Shown here piece by piece: positions 42,225 through 53,239 of a DNA stretch of 64,000 nucleotides. Both the position numbers and the translations under genes were made by a program. The stretch comes from Didymella arachidicola (lineage: Eukaryota; Ascomycota; Dothideomycetes; Pleosporales; Didymellaceae). The notes below the pieces were generated by a model that saw only the letters and a list, made by a program, of their open reading frames with translations, ran no database searches and was not told the DNA's origin. Positions within the stretch are counted from its first letter, which is position 1; every line of letters starts with the position of its first letter. The DNA is taken from assembly GCA_016630955.3 (NCBI GenBank), contig CM049989.1:186001-250000 (forward strand). Reading direction: 5' to 3'.

Positions 42225-43279
42225 AAAGGATATGAAGGCTGAGGTATTTGAAAATATCAACGCTGAGCGTGTTGAACGCGTGCTGTTATGTTAAAACGTA
42301 TTGGCGAAAGCATTTAGCCGACTTGCCATTGTCTGTGCACATGGTTGCAAAAGGCGCGGATTCGTGCATTTACGGAGTTCAAGTGGGTTGATCCGGAAAA
42401 GCCGCATCGGACCCTAGATCGACGGTGTTTCCTCGCGGCTTCTTACTCACGCCCAACCTGGTTATGAGACTTCAATTGAGATTTAACAACACGTCCATCG
42501 CCTTACTCGCAAACCGGTCATGTTTGTTGACCAACGGTAATGGTAGCAGCTCGCCAGATATTGGGCCATTGAAACCACTGTCGCACTTGCGAATCGAGAC
42601 TCCATGACTTCGGCTACTATCTTGTGGGTATATGTCTTCTCGTTGCCGCGGCCTCGGATTGCCCAAGGCTATTCTCTCTGATTCAAAGTGGCGAGGAAAT
42701 CAACAGATGAAGACGACACGGTTTGAGAGCCCTGCTTGACCTATATATAGCCGGGTCCCAGCGTTACAGGTACACGTGAGCGCGGAACGTTCTCCCTCCT
42801 ACGACCGCGGCAACCCAGACGGGACAATTGACATCACACCCTTGTAACCCCGCGGGGAACAACACATGGGGACGCAGAATCGACGCAATACACGGGCTAC
42901 AATCTGGGGTCGATTCGTGGAGCAATGTTCCTCAGGCGTCGTCGCCTAGAAACAGCCAAGTCGCTTGTCAACACCAAGACGTGACCAGCTGCTGCGATAG
43001 GCGGAAATCACCAGGACATCAATTCTTCCGTTCCCTTGTGGCGTAGGACATCACAGGAACCTGACAACTGCAGTCAACAGCATCTTGGATACAGCAGAGT
43101 TGGATCTTTACCGTTATGAGGGTCGACCACACTGCTCAGACTAGGCGAGCAGCGGTCAAGAGCGAGTATATAAGGATGTGGAAGGCTGCAGATATGGCAT
43201 CATCACAGCTGCAGAGCTTCAACGAACTCTCGAAGACTTTCACTGCTCAATCCCCACGTGATCTTCATTTTCAGTCACC
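42225..43279. promoter_or_regulatory. Divergent intergenic region, acyl-CoA dehydrogenase / pectate lyase
   Basis: 1.05 kb between divergent starts. A TATATATAG run near 42741 and a TATATAAG box at 43167-43174 (separate entry) are visible. No gene found. Confidence 0.5.
43167..43174 (+). promoter_or_regulatory. TATA box of the pectate lyase gene
   Basis: TATATAAG about 106 bp before the ATG, followed by a pyrimidine/CA-rich leader. Strong TATA boxes are common in inducible secreted-enzyme genes of fungi. Confidence 0.55.
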
Positions 43280-44320
43280 ATGAAGCTCACTTCTGCTCTC
43301 GTCGTTCCTCTCATCCCCGCACTGTCTTCGGCAGCTGCTCTTGGTCGCCGTCAAAACCAGCAAGGCGATGGCCCTCAGGGCGGTGCTGATGCCACACAAG
43401 GTGACCTCGGTGGTCGTCCAGCACCGCGCTTCTCTTTCCCTCGAGTCGAGTTCCCAGTCCCCAAGGAGACGGTGGTTCTTAACGAGACCATGTACATCTA
43501 CCCCGGTCAGACCTTCGATGGGCAGATGAAGCGTTACGAACGTGTCGAGGGCAGCTGTAACGAGCAGGCCGAGGGAACGGACGCCGATGCTGTCTTCAAC
43601 CTTATGTCTGGGGCAACCATCAGGAACGGTATGCCTCCAACACTACAATTGCACTGTGCCACTGTATTAATATCTTCCAGTCATCATTGGCCAACATCAG
43701 AGCGAGGGTATTCACGCCTTGGGTGACGCATGGGTTGAAAACGGTAAATCAAGCCTCACCGCAGGAGCCGCAACATCCACTAACCCCCCTCAGTCTGGTG
43801 GGAAGACGTCTGCGAAGACGCTCTCACATCCAAGGGTCTCAACACGCAGCTCCGCGTCATTGGCGGCGGCGCCCGCAACGCCCAGGACAAGATCTTCCAG
43901 GACAACTCTCTGGGCGGCAAATTCAACATCACCGGCTTCTACGCCGAAACCTTTGGCACCTTCTACCAGTCCTGCGGCAACTGCTTGAACCAGGCCAAGC
44001 GCAACGTCACCATCCAAAACGTCATTGCTATAAACGGCACCCGCATGGGCATCATCAACCCCAACTTCGGCGACGAGTACCGCATTAAGAACTCGCAGGT
44101 CCAGGACGTCAAGTTCATGGTCGACAAGGAGATCGGAAACAATGTGCAGACGGTCCCGTATACTGTCGGCACGGGGCCCGATGAGAAGTACGCCTTGTAC
44201 AACCTGACGCGCGATGCTATCACGGGCTTCAACGGGACAGCGACGAATGTGTACGAGCCTGAGAATCCGTATGAGTGGCTTGCAGAGTTCTGGCCAAGCA
44301 GCAACGCGACTGCGAACTAG
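43280..44320 (+). CDS. Pectate lyase, polysaccharide lyase family 3
   Basis: Secreted calcium-dependent lyase that cleaves de-esterified pectin by beta-elimination. 312 aa in three exons: 43280-43628, 43681-43743 and 43794-44320. Signal peptide MKLTSALVVPLIPALSSAAA at 1-20, then a KR-like RR site and a low-complexity linker (QNQQGDGPQGGADATQGD). The PL3 core shows RVEFPVPKETVVLNETMYIYPGQTFDG, SGATIRNVIIGQHQSEGIHA, the conserved WVENVWWEDVCEDALTSKG (acidic metal-binding cluster), QDKIFQDNSLGGKFNITGFYAETFGTFYQSCGNC and PNFGDEYRIKNSQ. Several NxT/NxS sites support secretion. The gene suggests a plant-associated or plant-litter lifestyle. Confidence 0.93.
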
Positions 44321-44432
44321 ACTGGACGAGCGACGCCTGTACATAGACTAATCGTAATGCTTCATCGAGTCCTAGCATCGTCGCAGTGCCACACATTTCT
44401 CAACCTTGCACCCAGCTCCAAATCCATGACCC

Positions 44433-44939
44433 TCACACACCCTGCCCATCCACCTTCCTACTCGCCCTCCACCTCGGCCACCCAATCCCCACCGCAGTAA
44501 CAAAATACGCACACCTGCACCCATCAGCTCCCCTCGAACCTTTTTCTTCACATACATATGAAAGCATCAGCGCAACCGTCGCCGCGCACCCCAGAAGCGC
44601 ACACCCGCTCCCCACACACCTCCCACCCCCCAAGCAGCTAACAATAAACGCAGTGAACCACAACAAACAGTCCAACGCATCGAGCACGAAATACGCCTTC
44701 AAGCTCGCCCAGCGCGTGAACCGCGGGACATGCGTGCTGAGGTACTGGTACAGCAGAAACACCGCGGACTTGACAGCGTAGACGAGGACGAGGGACGTGG
44801 AGCGGGAGCGCGGGGTGGATTTGTTGGCGACGAGCGCGCAGCCGGTGCCGAACGCGGCGAGGACGAGGAGTGCCTGGGCGATGTGGATGGGGCGCGTGAA
44901 GCGGGCAGCGGCGGCGTGGAAGGTGTCGATGATGGACAT
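44433..44939 (-). CDS. MARVEL-like four-helix membrane protein
   Basis: 168 aa, unspliced model. Four hydrophobic segments: about 20-40 (IAQALLVLAAFGTGCALVA), 48-68 (TSLVLVYAVKSAVFLLYQYL), 82-105 (AYFVLDALDCLLWFTAFIVSCL) and 110-130 (GCALLGCAATVALMLSYVC). The short N terminus (MSIIDTFHAAAARFTRPIH) and the helix pattern match small fungal MARVEL-type proteins found at the plasma membrane and in vesicles. The last 35 residues are polar and less certain, because a GTATGT...GCAG intron near residue 131 would give a different short tail. Convergent with the pectate lyase gene. Confidence 0.65.
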   Translation of the reverse strand: MSIIDTFHAAAARFTRPIHIAQALLVLAAFGTGCALVANKSTPRSRSTSLVLVYAVKSAVFLLYQYLSTHVPRFTRWASLKAYFVLDALDCLLWFTAFIVSCLGGGRCVGSGCALLGCAATVALMLSYVCEEKGSRGADGCRCAYFVTAVGIGWPRWRASRKVDGQGV

Positions 44940-45794
44940 GGTGAGTTGGAGAGTCGAATTTGCCAGGCTGAGTAGTGGGAGAAGAGAAGCATATATATCT
45001 AATATCTATCTACCTTCACGCACTTGCTAAAGAGACATTTGTACACAGCCTTGGACGCGCAAGTCTTCGTTTTCGAAACTGGGTACGAGCTGGGCCGTGC
45101 ATACGCAAGCGAATAAACGCATTCGCTAGCAGCTGCGATGCACGTAGGGCTGGGACTGCATGGTGTTGTTACTGATATGGTGCCGCATTGGGCTAGCGCC
45201 ATCGCTGCGCGTACTCGCCTATCTGCGGGTACGAAGGTACGAGGATGTAGCCGAGTGTTTGCGCAAGTCCAGCCACTAATACAGATTGGCATGAAGCAAT
45301 GTGTCGAGCCTCCACCTCATCTCTACGAGACACTTACTTTGTTGAAGCCTGGCCGTGGGTGATGCTTGACTACCCACCTAGACAGACGGACTCCCTTATT
45401 CCCAAAGCGCAATTCAACTTTACAGCTACACACGTAGAACACCCCTATAACATACTCCACTCATCTGCAGGCATGGAAAGCGAAAATTCCAGTGATCCAG
45501 GTTGTCTGCTTCACGCTTGCAAGGAGGAAGTTGCTTTGATAACGTCCCTCTGTGTAATCGAGTCAGCACCGGAACCCCATCATCCTTTCCGAGTCGTGCC
45601 ATACCTCTTGCACGGAACCATCCCGCAAATTCCGAAGGCGGACCTACCCCGCGCCTCGCGGTTTTGATACAATGTGGGGAGCTTGCTGCCAGCGTGGATA
45701 ACAAACGGAGATTCCCCAGAGATGTGGATACTAAACTTGCATTACCCAAATCCTCACCTAACATTTCATTTCGAGAGAGATCAAGACTGACACC
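44940..45794. promoter_or_regulatory. Divergent intergenic region
   Basis: 855 bp between the MARVEL-like gene and the SDR gene. A CATATATATCTAATATCTATC tract near 44990 is AT-rich and may hold the minus-strand promoter. No coding resemblance found. Confidence 0.45.
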
Positions 45795-46604
45795 ATGGCC
45801 GCTACAAAAGTCGCCCTCATAACCGCGAGCTCCGCGGGTCTCGGCGCGCAGATAGCGCGTGTCTTCGCGCCCGACTTCAGAGTCGTATGACGACCGTGTT
45901 TGCATACATTTGGTAATGTGCTGACTGAATGCCAGGTGATCAACTACTCTTCGAACTCTGAACGCGCGCAGAGCCTCGTCAAGGAGCTCGAAGCCATCCC
46001 CAGCACCACATCCGCCAGCGAGCCACGCTTCCACCTCGTGCAAGCAGACATGTCGTCCAAGCCCTCGGTGGAGAACCTCGTCCAGGAAACGCTGGATAAG
46101 TTCGGCCGCCTCGACGTCGTAGTCTCAAACGCAGGCTGGACACGGATGACGACCTTCACGGACATTGAGCAGCAAGTCAACGACGAGGACTGGGACAAGT
46201 GTTTCGTCATGAACGTCAAGACACATCTATGGCTCGCCTACGCTGCGAGAACGGCGCTGGGGGAGACGGAGGGCGTGTTTATCTCGACGGCGTCGGTGGC
46301 GGGGGTCAAGCCCAGCGGGTCGAGTGTGCCGTATGCGGTGACCAAGGCGGCGCAGATCCATCTGATGAAGAGTTTGGCCGTGGTGCTGGCGCCGCGGATT
46401 AGGTGTAATTCGATTTCGCCGGGGATGCTGTTGACGGAGTGGGGGTTGAGGTTTCCCGAGGCGAAGAGGAATGCGGCGATTAATAATACCAAGTTGAAGA
46501 GGTTGGCGACGGTGGAGGATTGTGCGGATCAGGTGAGGGTGTTGGCGCTGAGTAGGAGTATTACTGGGCAGAATATTAGTATTGATGGAGGGTCGTCGGT
46601 GTAG
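45795..46604 (+). CDS. Short-chain dehydrogenase/reductase
   Basis: NAD(P)-dependent oxidoreductase with a Rossmann fold, 252 aa. Exons 45795-45884 (30 codons) and 45936-46604; the 51 bp intron joins FRV to VINYSSN. The cofactor motif is TASSAGLGAQIA at about residues 10-21 (TGxxxGxG pattern with Ala for the first Gly). Then the structural VVVSNAGW, and the catalytic triad: Ser in FISTASVAG and Tyr/Lys in VPYAVTKAAQIHL. The C terminus has ISPGMLLTEWGLRF and the usual end ITGQNISIDGGSSV. VINYSSNSERA after beta-2 suggests NADP(H) preference (Ser/Asn/Ser instead of Asp). The substrate is unknown. Confidence 0.9.
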
Positions 46605-46689
46605 ATTGGCGTGTGCAAGTAGAATGAAATGATCTGAAAGCATTGGGTATCTTGTAACAAAACAGGTCCTGGGAAGTTGCGAGTGCCAG

Positions 46690-47532
46690 TCATCTCAGCC
46701 CCGAGATATCTCTGCCCATGGAGTGTACCCTATCTTCAAGCCCTCTCTTCTTCGACTCCAATTGCCGGACTTCTTCTTCCTCGCGGCGCAGGTCTTCTGC
46801 TGTCAAGACGAACTCTTCTTGTGGTTCTGGGTCTGCCTCCTCGTATTCCTCAGCGTACTCTCCACGTGAGCGATTCAGTCGACCGAGCTGCACAGTCTGC
46901 TCGGCAAGGCGGTTCTCGTAGTATTCCAGCGAGGATTCCAGTCTGGCGTGTCTCTGGCGCATGGCAGCAATCTTCTCGTGGGCGCCCGGGACCTGGTAGA
47001 CGCCCAGCAGCTTCTCAGCGCCCTCGAGCAGCGACTCGACGTCTACTTCGTTCTTGTTGCTGGGGTCGTACTTGCGGTAGCCCAGGCCTGAGCCGGCACC
47101 ACCACCTCCGCCTCTTCTGATCCTCTCTACCAGCTCGCTGCCAAGGACAGCGGCCACAGCCGTATTACGTCTGGGTGCGCGCACGGCATTGGCTCCTCCG
47201 CCGGACGTGGTAGCGCCAGGACCGCCGTTGGGGTTGAAGATGGTGTTGCGGCGGTTGCTGGAAGTCGGTGGCTCGGCATGCTTTGGGGCAGCTGGGGGCG
47301 GTGGCACCGAGAAGAGGGCGCGCTCGTGAGCCTCGGTGTCGCGGATGAGAGTGGTGATGTCGTGGTTCTGCAACAGGGCGTTTGTGAATATCTTGGGCGG
47401 GGCAAAGCTAGATGGTGCTCAGCGCGGTGCAGTGGGACGTGTTGGGAGGCGCGCGTACTGCAGCTCGGCGATGGAGGCGGAGCAGAGGGAGATTTGCTCG
47501 AGGTGGTTGTCGAGCAGCGTCATGACGGACAT
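46690..47532 (-). CDS. SPC34: DASH/Dam1 complex subunit Spc34
   Basis: Component of the fungal outer-kinetochore DASH ring that couples chromosomes to spindle microtubules. 263 aa in two exons, 47459-47532 and 46690-47407, with a 51 bp intron (donor GTACGC, acceptor CTAG) joining IAELHFAPPKIFTNA. The N-terminal block (MSVMTLLDNHLEQISLCSAS, PPKIFTNALLQNHDITTLIRDTEAHERALF) is the Spc34 family signature. The middle is low-complexity (Gly/Asn/Pro, a Gly run in RRGGGGGAGSG). The C-terminal 110 residues form a coiled coil (EKIAAMRQRHARLESSLEYYENRLAEQ, RREEEEVRQLESKKRGLEDRV). It is divergent from RPN3 with 311 bp between the start codons. Confidence 0.9.
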
Positions 47533-47843
47533 GTGGTGCAGATGCAAATTGCGTGGCGGTGCAGGAGCCGATTGACGTGGGGGCGTTGCAGCGTTGCGGT
47601 GTTTGGGCGCGTCAACAACACGGACGAGCCTTAGTCAGCCAGTCGCCGACGTCAATCGAGCCGTGGCAGCTCCAGCGAGCTTGCCTCCAGAACCGCACGC
47701 ACCACACGCACCACCAACGCCGCATCCTTCCTCTCTCGCACCTCACCCGCGCCTCCCCCCATCCGCCACACCCGCTCCCCCTCGCACACCGCGGCAGCCT
47801 CCCCCCACACAGCGGCAGCCTCCCCCCACACAGCACGGCAGCC
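47533..47843. promoter_or_regulatory. Bidirectional promoter, SPC34/RPN3
   Basis: 311 bp between divergent ATGs. The half near RPN3 is strongly C-rich on the plus strand with two copies of CCTCCCCCCACACAGC, a typical pyrimidine-rich fungal leader. A proteasome-associated control element was not identified. Confidence 0.55.
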
Positions 47844-49608
47844 ATGGCGGACAGCATGGAAGGCGTCGTCACTGCGGCGGAGAAGCCCACGGCCGAGCAG
47901 ACACAGCAGCAGACGGAGCAGCAGACCATCGCCGGTGAGTACACAAGCCCGCTGCCATGGACACACACAACAACAACAACAACACGCCCTTTGCCTCGCG
48001 CTGCACCTGCAGCGACTGCTCCACGCCGACGCCGGGCAGAATGTGCTCCACACACCTCCACGCCATCGACTTCGCCTCGCGCAAGTACTCGTACACATAT
48101 ACCCGCGCTGACCACCCGACGACAGCCATCCGCAGCAACTTTGCCCTGCTCGAGCGCGCCGTCGCCCAGTTCGACTCGCGCTTTGCCCTGCGCGCCCTGC
48201 GCTCCATCTCGTCGCTGCGCAAGCGCCTCACCGACCGCGTGCTGTGCTCCGTCATCATCCTGACGTACTCGCCCAACAACGCCACGGCCCGCACATTCAT
48301 CGAGTACATTGGCATGGACGGCGCCGCGATACAGAGCGTCGTCGCCCAGTACAAGGAGGAAGTCCAGGCCAACAAGACAAACGCAAAGGAGCCCCTGCCC
48401 GAGATTGACGTCTACATTGCCATCCTGATCCAGGTATGTGAGGAACGCTGTCTGGCGTGGTAGCACTAACAGCCCAGGTCTATCTCTACGACCAAAAGGA
48501 CCACGAGGAGGGCGCCGAGTTCTCAGAGAAGCTTGTCGACAAGATCCGCGACACGAACCGGCGGACGCTCGACTCGCTCGGCGCAAAGGCCTACTTCTAC
48601 TTCTCCCTCTTCACCGAGGAAATCGACCCCAAGCCCCCGTCCAAGCAGTCGCCCGTCATCGACATCCGCGGCAAGCTGCTGGCCGCCATGCGCAGCGCCG
48701 TCCTCCGCAAGGACCCCGACACACAGGCCTCGGTCACCACCCTTCTCCTCCGCAACTACATCTCCACCGCCGACATCACACAAGCCGACCTCCTCGTCGC
48801 CCAGACACAGTTCCCCCCCAACGCACCCAACAACCAGGTCGCCAGGTACCTGTACTACCTCGGCCGCATACGCGCCATCCAGCTGTCCTACACCGAGGCC
48901 CACGAGCATCTCACCAGCGCCACCCGCAAGGCGCCGTCCGGGAACGTGGCGACCGGCTTCTACCAGCAGGCCATGAAGCTGCTGATTGTCGTCGAGCTGC
49001 TCATGGGCGACATTCCGGACCGCGATGTCTTCAGCCAGCCTCGCCTGGAGCGTGCTCTGGAGCCCTACTTCCGCCTGGTACAGGCCGTCCGCGTCGGCGA
49101 CCTGCAGGGCTTCCTCAAGGTTGTCCAGACACACTCCAAGGTCTTCCACAAGGACCAGACGTACACATTGATTCTGCGTCTGCGACAGAACGTCATCAAG
49201 ACAGGTATCCGCATGCTGTCTCTGTCGTACTCGCGCATCTCACTCCGCGATATCTGCATCCGCCTTGGTCTGGAGAGCGAGGAATCAGCCGAGTATATTG
49301 TTGCAAAGGCGATCCGCGATGGAGTCATCGAGGCATCCATCGACCACGAAAAGGGCTTCATGCAGACCAAGCAGGCTGGCGACATCTACGCGACCCGCGA
49401 GCCGGGCGAGGCGTTCCACGACCGTATCCGGGCTTGTCTGACGCTCCACGACGAGTGTGTCAAGGCCATGCGCTACCCTATGAACCAGCACCGGCTGGAG
49501 CTGAAGAACGCTCAGGAGGCGAGGGAGCGCGAGCGCGAGCTGGCAAAGGAGATTCAGGAGGGCGACATTGACGACGATGATGCGGCAGGCGACTTTGACG
49601 GCTTGTAG
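47844..49608 (+). CDS. RPN3: 26S proteasome regulatory (lid) subunit Rpn3
   Basis: Non-ATPase lid subunit of the 19S particle (PSMD3), with a helical repeat and a PCI domain; scaffolds the lid around Rpn11. 509 aa in three exons: 47844-47934, 48126-48433 and 48478-49608. The first intron is long for this window (191 bp), with an ACAACAACAAC microsatellite near 47970; it splices TIA to AIRSNFALLERAV. Landmarks: RFALRALRSISSLRKRL, IEYIGMDGAAIQSVV, VYIAILIQVYLYDQKDHEEG, LRNYISTADITQADLLVAQTQFP, RYLYYLGRIRAIQLSYTEAHEHL, the PCI segment around TGIRMLSLSYSRISLRDICIRLGLESEESAEYIVAKAIRDGVIEASID, and a tail with ERERELAKEIQEGDIDDDDA. Nuclear and cytosolic. Confidence 0.94.
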
Positions 49609-49984
49609 AGCTCCAGGATAGCTCACGGGATAGCTCACGTAAGAGCTGCACGGGATCCCAGCACGTCGATGGTGCTGTCTGGCAAGCATGATAGATGTGC
49701 CACGTGATGGCTTACACATGGTCACCCTAATGAGGCATGAATAGAAGAGCATTGGTACAACGACATGTTCTGCTCATGTGTTTGTGATTTCGATATGCAG
49801 GCGGCTGGGTCGATCTGGCGAAGCCATGCGAACATGCCCACTACGTGCAGGCTAACTGGATCGAGTGAAAAGCGCCCGCGGGAGTCCGCCCCATGCTCGC
49901 GTCTCCCCGCGTGAACACGACCACTCACTTGGCACGGCTCACGCGTTACCTCGAGGTGTCCAACCATGGTTCGCTGTCGTCGAA
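49609..49984. promoter_or_regulatory. Intergenic / promoter of the ankyrin gene
   Basis: 3' region of RPN3 (two copies of GGATAGCTCACG at about 49616 and 49628) and the promoter and leader of the ankyrin gene, whose 5' UTR continues to 49984. Confidence 0.5.
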
Positions 49985-51064
49985 ATGTACGTTGTGTCTG
50001 TATTAATAGGCGTTCATTCGGTGCTCTACAGAAGTTTTGCTGACCGCGCAGGATTGACGTACCGCGGCGCCTGCGTCGCGCCATCCTGCTCAACGACCTT
50101 GCTCTTGTGCAGCGCATCGTCCGCAACAACCCCGACTACCTGCGCAATCCAGATTACGAGGACAAGAGCAGCACGAATCTGCACCTTGCTGCCAGGCATG
50201 GCTTCACGCAGATAGCTGTACGTCAGCCCGCCTGGAACACCTACGTCATCTCGAGGCCGTTCCACTGACAGCTATGATCAGGAGTTTCTGGTCGATGCCG
50301 GTCACGAAGAAGGCACCATCAGCCGCAACAATGACTTTGAGACGCCTCTCATGTTTGCTGCCACAGCGGGCAAAGAGGAGACGGGCGTGTACCTCGCAAA
50401 GCGCTTCCCTGAATGCATTCCGTGGCAGAACAGGGCCGGCCTAGACGCTGTATGTCGAATGCAATACACCATATCAATACCTACTAACAGTCGCCAGCTC
50501 ATGCTTGCCAGCAAATCCGGCAGTGGCACCCTCCACCTTATCCCCACCCTCATCCTCCAAGACCCCAGCATCCTCACCGCGACCGACAAGTCCGGCAACA
50601 CCGCACTGCACCACGCATCCGCCGCCGGCGAGCTCAAAGCCTTGCGTCTGCTCCTCCAGTACGGCGCGAACCCACTCGTCACCAACGCCTACAGCTGGAC
50701 CCCCGTCCACTACTCGGCCACCCCCGCCGCCGAAGCCTACTTCAAGACGCTCATCATCGACTTTGAAAAGGCAAAGGCCGAGAGCAGGCGCGAGCTGCAG
50801 GAGCGCCAGAAGCAGCGCCAGGGCGGCGTGCGCCTCGTCACGGACGGCGACGCGCTGGTCGGCAGGGGCAGCAGCGAGAGCGAGCGCATCAGAACGCGGG
50901 CCCGGGACGATGCGGGCTTGCAGGGCCTGCCAGCGCCGGGCATGGACTGGAGCCCCGTCGAGAAGCGGAAGGCTATGACGCCCACGGAGAGCCGCGGCTG
51001 GACATTCACACCCGACGGCATGCGGCCCAGAGCCGAAACAGCAGAAAGCAGCGGGACTGTATAG
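49985..51064 (+). CDS. Ankyrin-repeat protein, TORC2 subunit Avo2-like
   Basis: 300 aa. The coding exons are 49985-49986 (only AT), 50052-50217, 50282-50449 and 50498-51064. The start codon is split: AT before a GTACGT donor, G after the GCGCAG acceptor at 50051, giving MIDVPRRLRRAILLNDLALV. No other upstream ATG joins well in phase. Ankyrin-type helices follow: NNPDYLRNPDYEDKSSTNLHLAARHGFTQIAEFLVDAGHEE, NDFETPLMFAATAGKEETGVYLAKRFPECIPWQNRAGLDALMLASKSG, and SGNTALHHASAAGELKALRLLLQYGANPLVTNAYSWTPVHYSA. The C-terminal third is charged and disordered. I recall near-identical proteins annotated as TOR complex 2 subunit Avo2; the link to TORC2 is by resemblance only. Confidence 0.8.
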
Positions 51065-51091
51065 CCCTCACCATCTACATTTACATCTCCT

Positions 51092-51781
51092 TCACGTCCT
51101 CGTCCGCAATATCTCAACCATCCTGCGCACCTCCTCCCCATCCACCTCCTCCCCCTCCCCCGTAATAGCAGCAGAATGCACCCACTCCACCCCCGCCCCC
51201 ATCACCTCCCTCAAATTCCCACTCCGCACCCCTCCCCCAACAACAAAACAAACCCGCCCCCCAAACCTCCCCTGCAACCCCTTCACCCTGTCCCGCCCCT
51301 CCACCGCACTCCCCTTCCCCCCACTCGTCAGCACACTCGTAAACCCACACGCGATAATATCCTCCACAGCGCCGTCCAGATCATCCACCTCATCCAACGC
51401 GCGGTGGAACGTGCACGGCAGCGGCGCCGCGAGGTCAACGAGTTCTCTATTTCGCGGGGAGTCGATAAGGAGAGAAGGAGTCAGGATGCCGAACACGAAC
51501 CCCGAAACCGCGGTGTGCGATTTAAACATCCGGATTTCGGATTTCATCGCCTGGAATTCCGGGGGGGAGGGCGTGAAGGGGCCGGGGGTGGGGCGGATCA
51601 TGATGTTTATCGGGATGCTGATGTTCAGGGCGGAGAGGGTGGTGTGGATGCTGGAGAGTGCAAGGAGGGTGGGTGTGGTGCCGCCGGCGGTGTACGAGGT
51701 GCATAGTTCGATTCTATCCGCGCCGGAGCGAGCGGCGAGGAGGGCGGAGGAGCAAGTGAAACATGCTATTTCTAGCGGCAT
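51092..51781 (-). CDS. CutC-family copper homeostasis protein
   Basis: 229 aa TIM-barrel protein; CutC homologues bind Cu(I) and have been linked to copper tolerance, though the bacterial role is debated. Intronless. The ATG at 51781 gives the expected N terminus MPLEIACFTCSSALLAARSGADRIELC, the family signature. Then YTAGGTTPTLLAL, INIMIRPTPGPFTPSPPEFQAMKSEI, VSGFVFGILTPSLLIDSPRNRELVDLA, PCTFHRALDEVDDLDGAVEDIIACGFTSVLTSGG, VCFVVGGGVRSGNLREV and EWVHSAA. An open extension of 88 residues upstream in frame lacks resemblance and is taken as leader. Convergent with the ankyrin gene with only 27 bp between stop codons, so the transcripts probably overlap. Confidence 0.9.
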   Translation of the reverse strand: MPLEIACFTCSSALLAARSGADRIELCTSYTAGGTTPTLLALSSIHTTLSALNISIPINIMIRPTPGPFTPSPPEFQAMKSEIRMFKSHTAVSGFVFGILTPSLLIDSPRNRELVDLAAPLPCTFHRALDEVDDLDGAVEDIIACGFTSVLTSGGKGSAVEGRDRVKGLQGRFGGRVCFVVGGGVRSGNLREVMGAGVEWVHSAAITGEGEEVDGEEVRRMVEILRTRT

Positions 51782-53239
51782 TTCGGTGTTGATTATGGTC
51801 GAGTGTTGCTCGGGGGGTGCTGCTCGACCGTGATGCTGTGATAGAACCCTAGTTAGATGTTTCCATTCGAATCCAAACCCAGAATCCGTACAGTTCAACC
51901 TCCAAGCTGGATATGTCCAATTCCGTACTTGGTTGGATAAGTCGAGTCTGGCGCTTGAGTAGTTGAGTGTGTGCAAGGCTCGAGGTGAGCACGTGTGATA
52001 TCGATGGCGATGGAAGATAAGTGTGCCCCACCTCCACCTCCACATCTACCTAGAACCACACCGGGCCGGTTGACAAACTCGTGCTCTGTCGGGTTTACAT
52101 CGAGATTGATGGTCTTTTCATAGCATACCGCGGTGATAATAAAAATATGGGTTTAGCTTTTATACAAGTAATACAAGGTGGTCGTTGAGTGTGACTGTGC
52201 ATGCAGGCGTGCTGCCCCAATCGCCAGTGTGCATGCATATCGCCAGCCTGTAGACCTGCTATTTGAATGTTTTTTTACGCCGCACATAAATCAGCTTTGT
52301 GCTGCTAAGCACGCCTGTCTGCTTGCACCTAGTAGTCACAAGTAGCAGGCTGACATCCAGCAAACCCAAAAAGCCGACGGACTCCACCCTCCGCGTCGAC
52401 TCATCCGCAATCCTCACGCACAACAGAAGCGTCTCGTGGATACCCTCAGTCGCCACAGACATGAGCTGCGCCGCGTCGGGGTCGTTGAAGATGAGGGTGG
52501 CTGGCATAACAGCGCGATTGGGCCGTCTAGGACGTTCGTGCAAAGCTATGGATAGTAGAGTGTGAGCAGCTCTGGTCTCTGGAATGAAGTCTGTGGAGGG
52601 TTCGCTTGGTTCTCAGACGAGCGCGGATTATAATCTGTCATGGATTAGATGAGCTGGGCAATGCAAGGTGACAATCGTGACACATGTCTGTCGAAACTCC
52701 ACCACGAGCCAACGCAATGCTCGTACAGAGGCCCTTGGATACCACATCCGCGACTGTGATGGATCCCGGAGCGAAGCTGGTCAAAGGCGACGAATAGCAG
52801 GTAAGTGAAATGCGGCGATTGCTTTGCGTCGAGATACTGATAGCAGAGGATGGTATGTACCTAGGTACTGCCAACTCCCGATGATTTGCGGTCTCTAGCG
52901 GAGGCGTTGAGTCGGAGAACGATGGGAGATTCCGGCGAGGATTTGTATGAGTGTTGTTGGAAGGCGGGGCGCTTGACCATGCAGCCGCGCAGATGAGCAC
53001 ACGACCCACAGATATTGGGAAGCAAAACCCTGGACCACTACATCCTGAGCGTAACGAGGTCAGTCCCTACAACTGTACCACCGTAGGATCTCCACGCTCG
53101 CTGCTGTCGAGCATTCGAATTCCTCCCGACTTGGTTTCGACACCGGAACATACCTCACAGCACGCACAGCGGAACGTCAGGAGTGGACGCTGAGTTTGAC
53201 AGATACAGGCCGTGGGCGCGAAGCGTAGGTATTGAGTAA
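51782..53239. other. Gene-poor stretch
   Basis: 1.45 kb upstream of CutC. A minus-strand open frame of about 80 codons from an ATG near 52504 (MPATLIFNDPDAAQLMSVAT) could be a fragment but has no recognised family or upstream exon. No repeats found. Confidence 0.4.

Noticed and set aside
47612..48586. Long minus-strand open frame across the RPN3 start region
   Set aside because: Arg/Gly/Val-rich shadow of GC-rich sequence; RPN3 on the other strand explains the constraint.
52259..52543. Minus-strand open frame with MPATLIFNDPDAAQLMSVAT
   Set aside because: About 80 codons, no recognised family, no upstream exon; left as a note in the intergenic entry.
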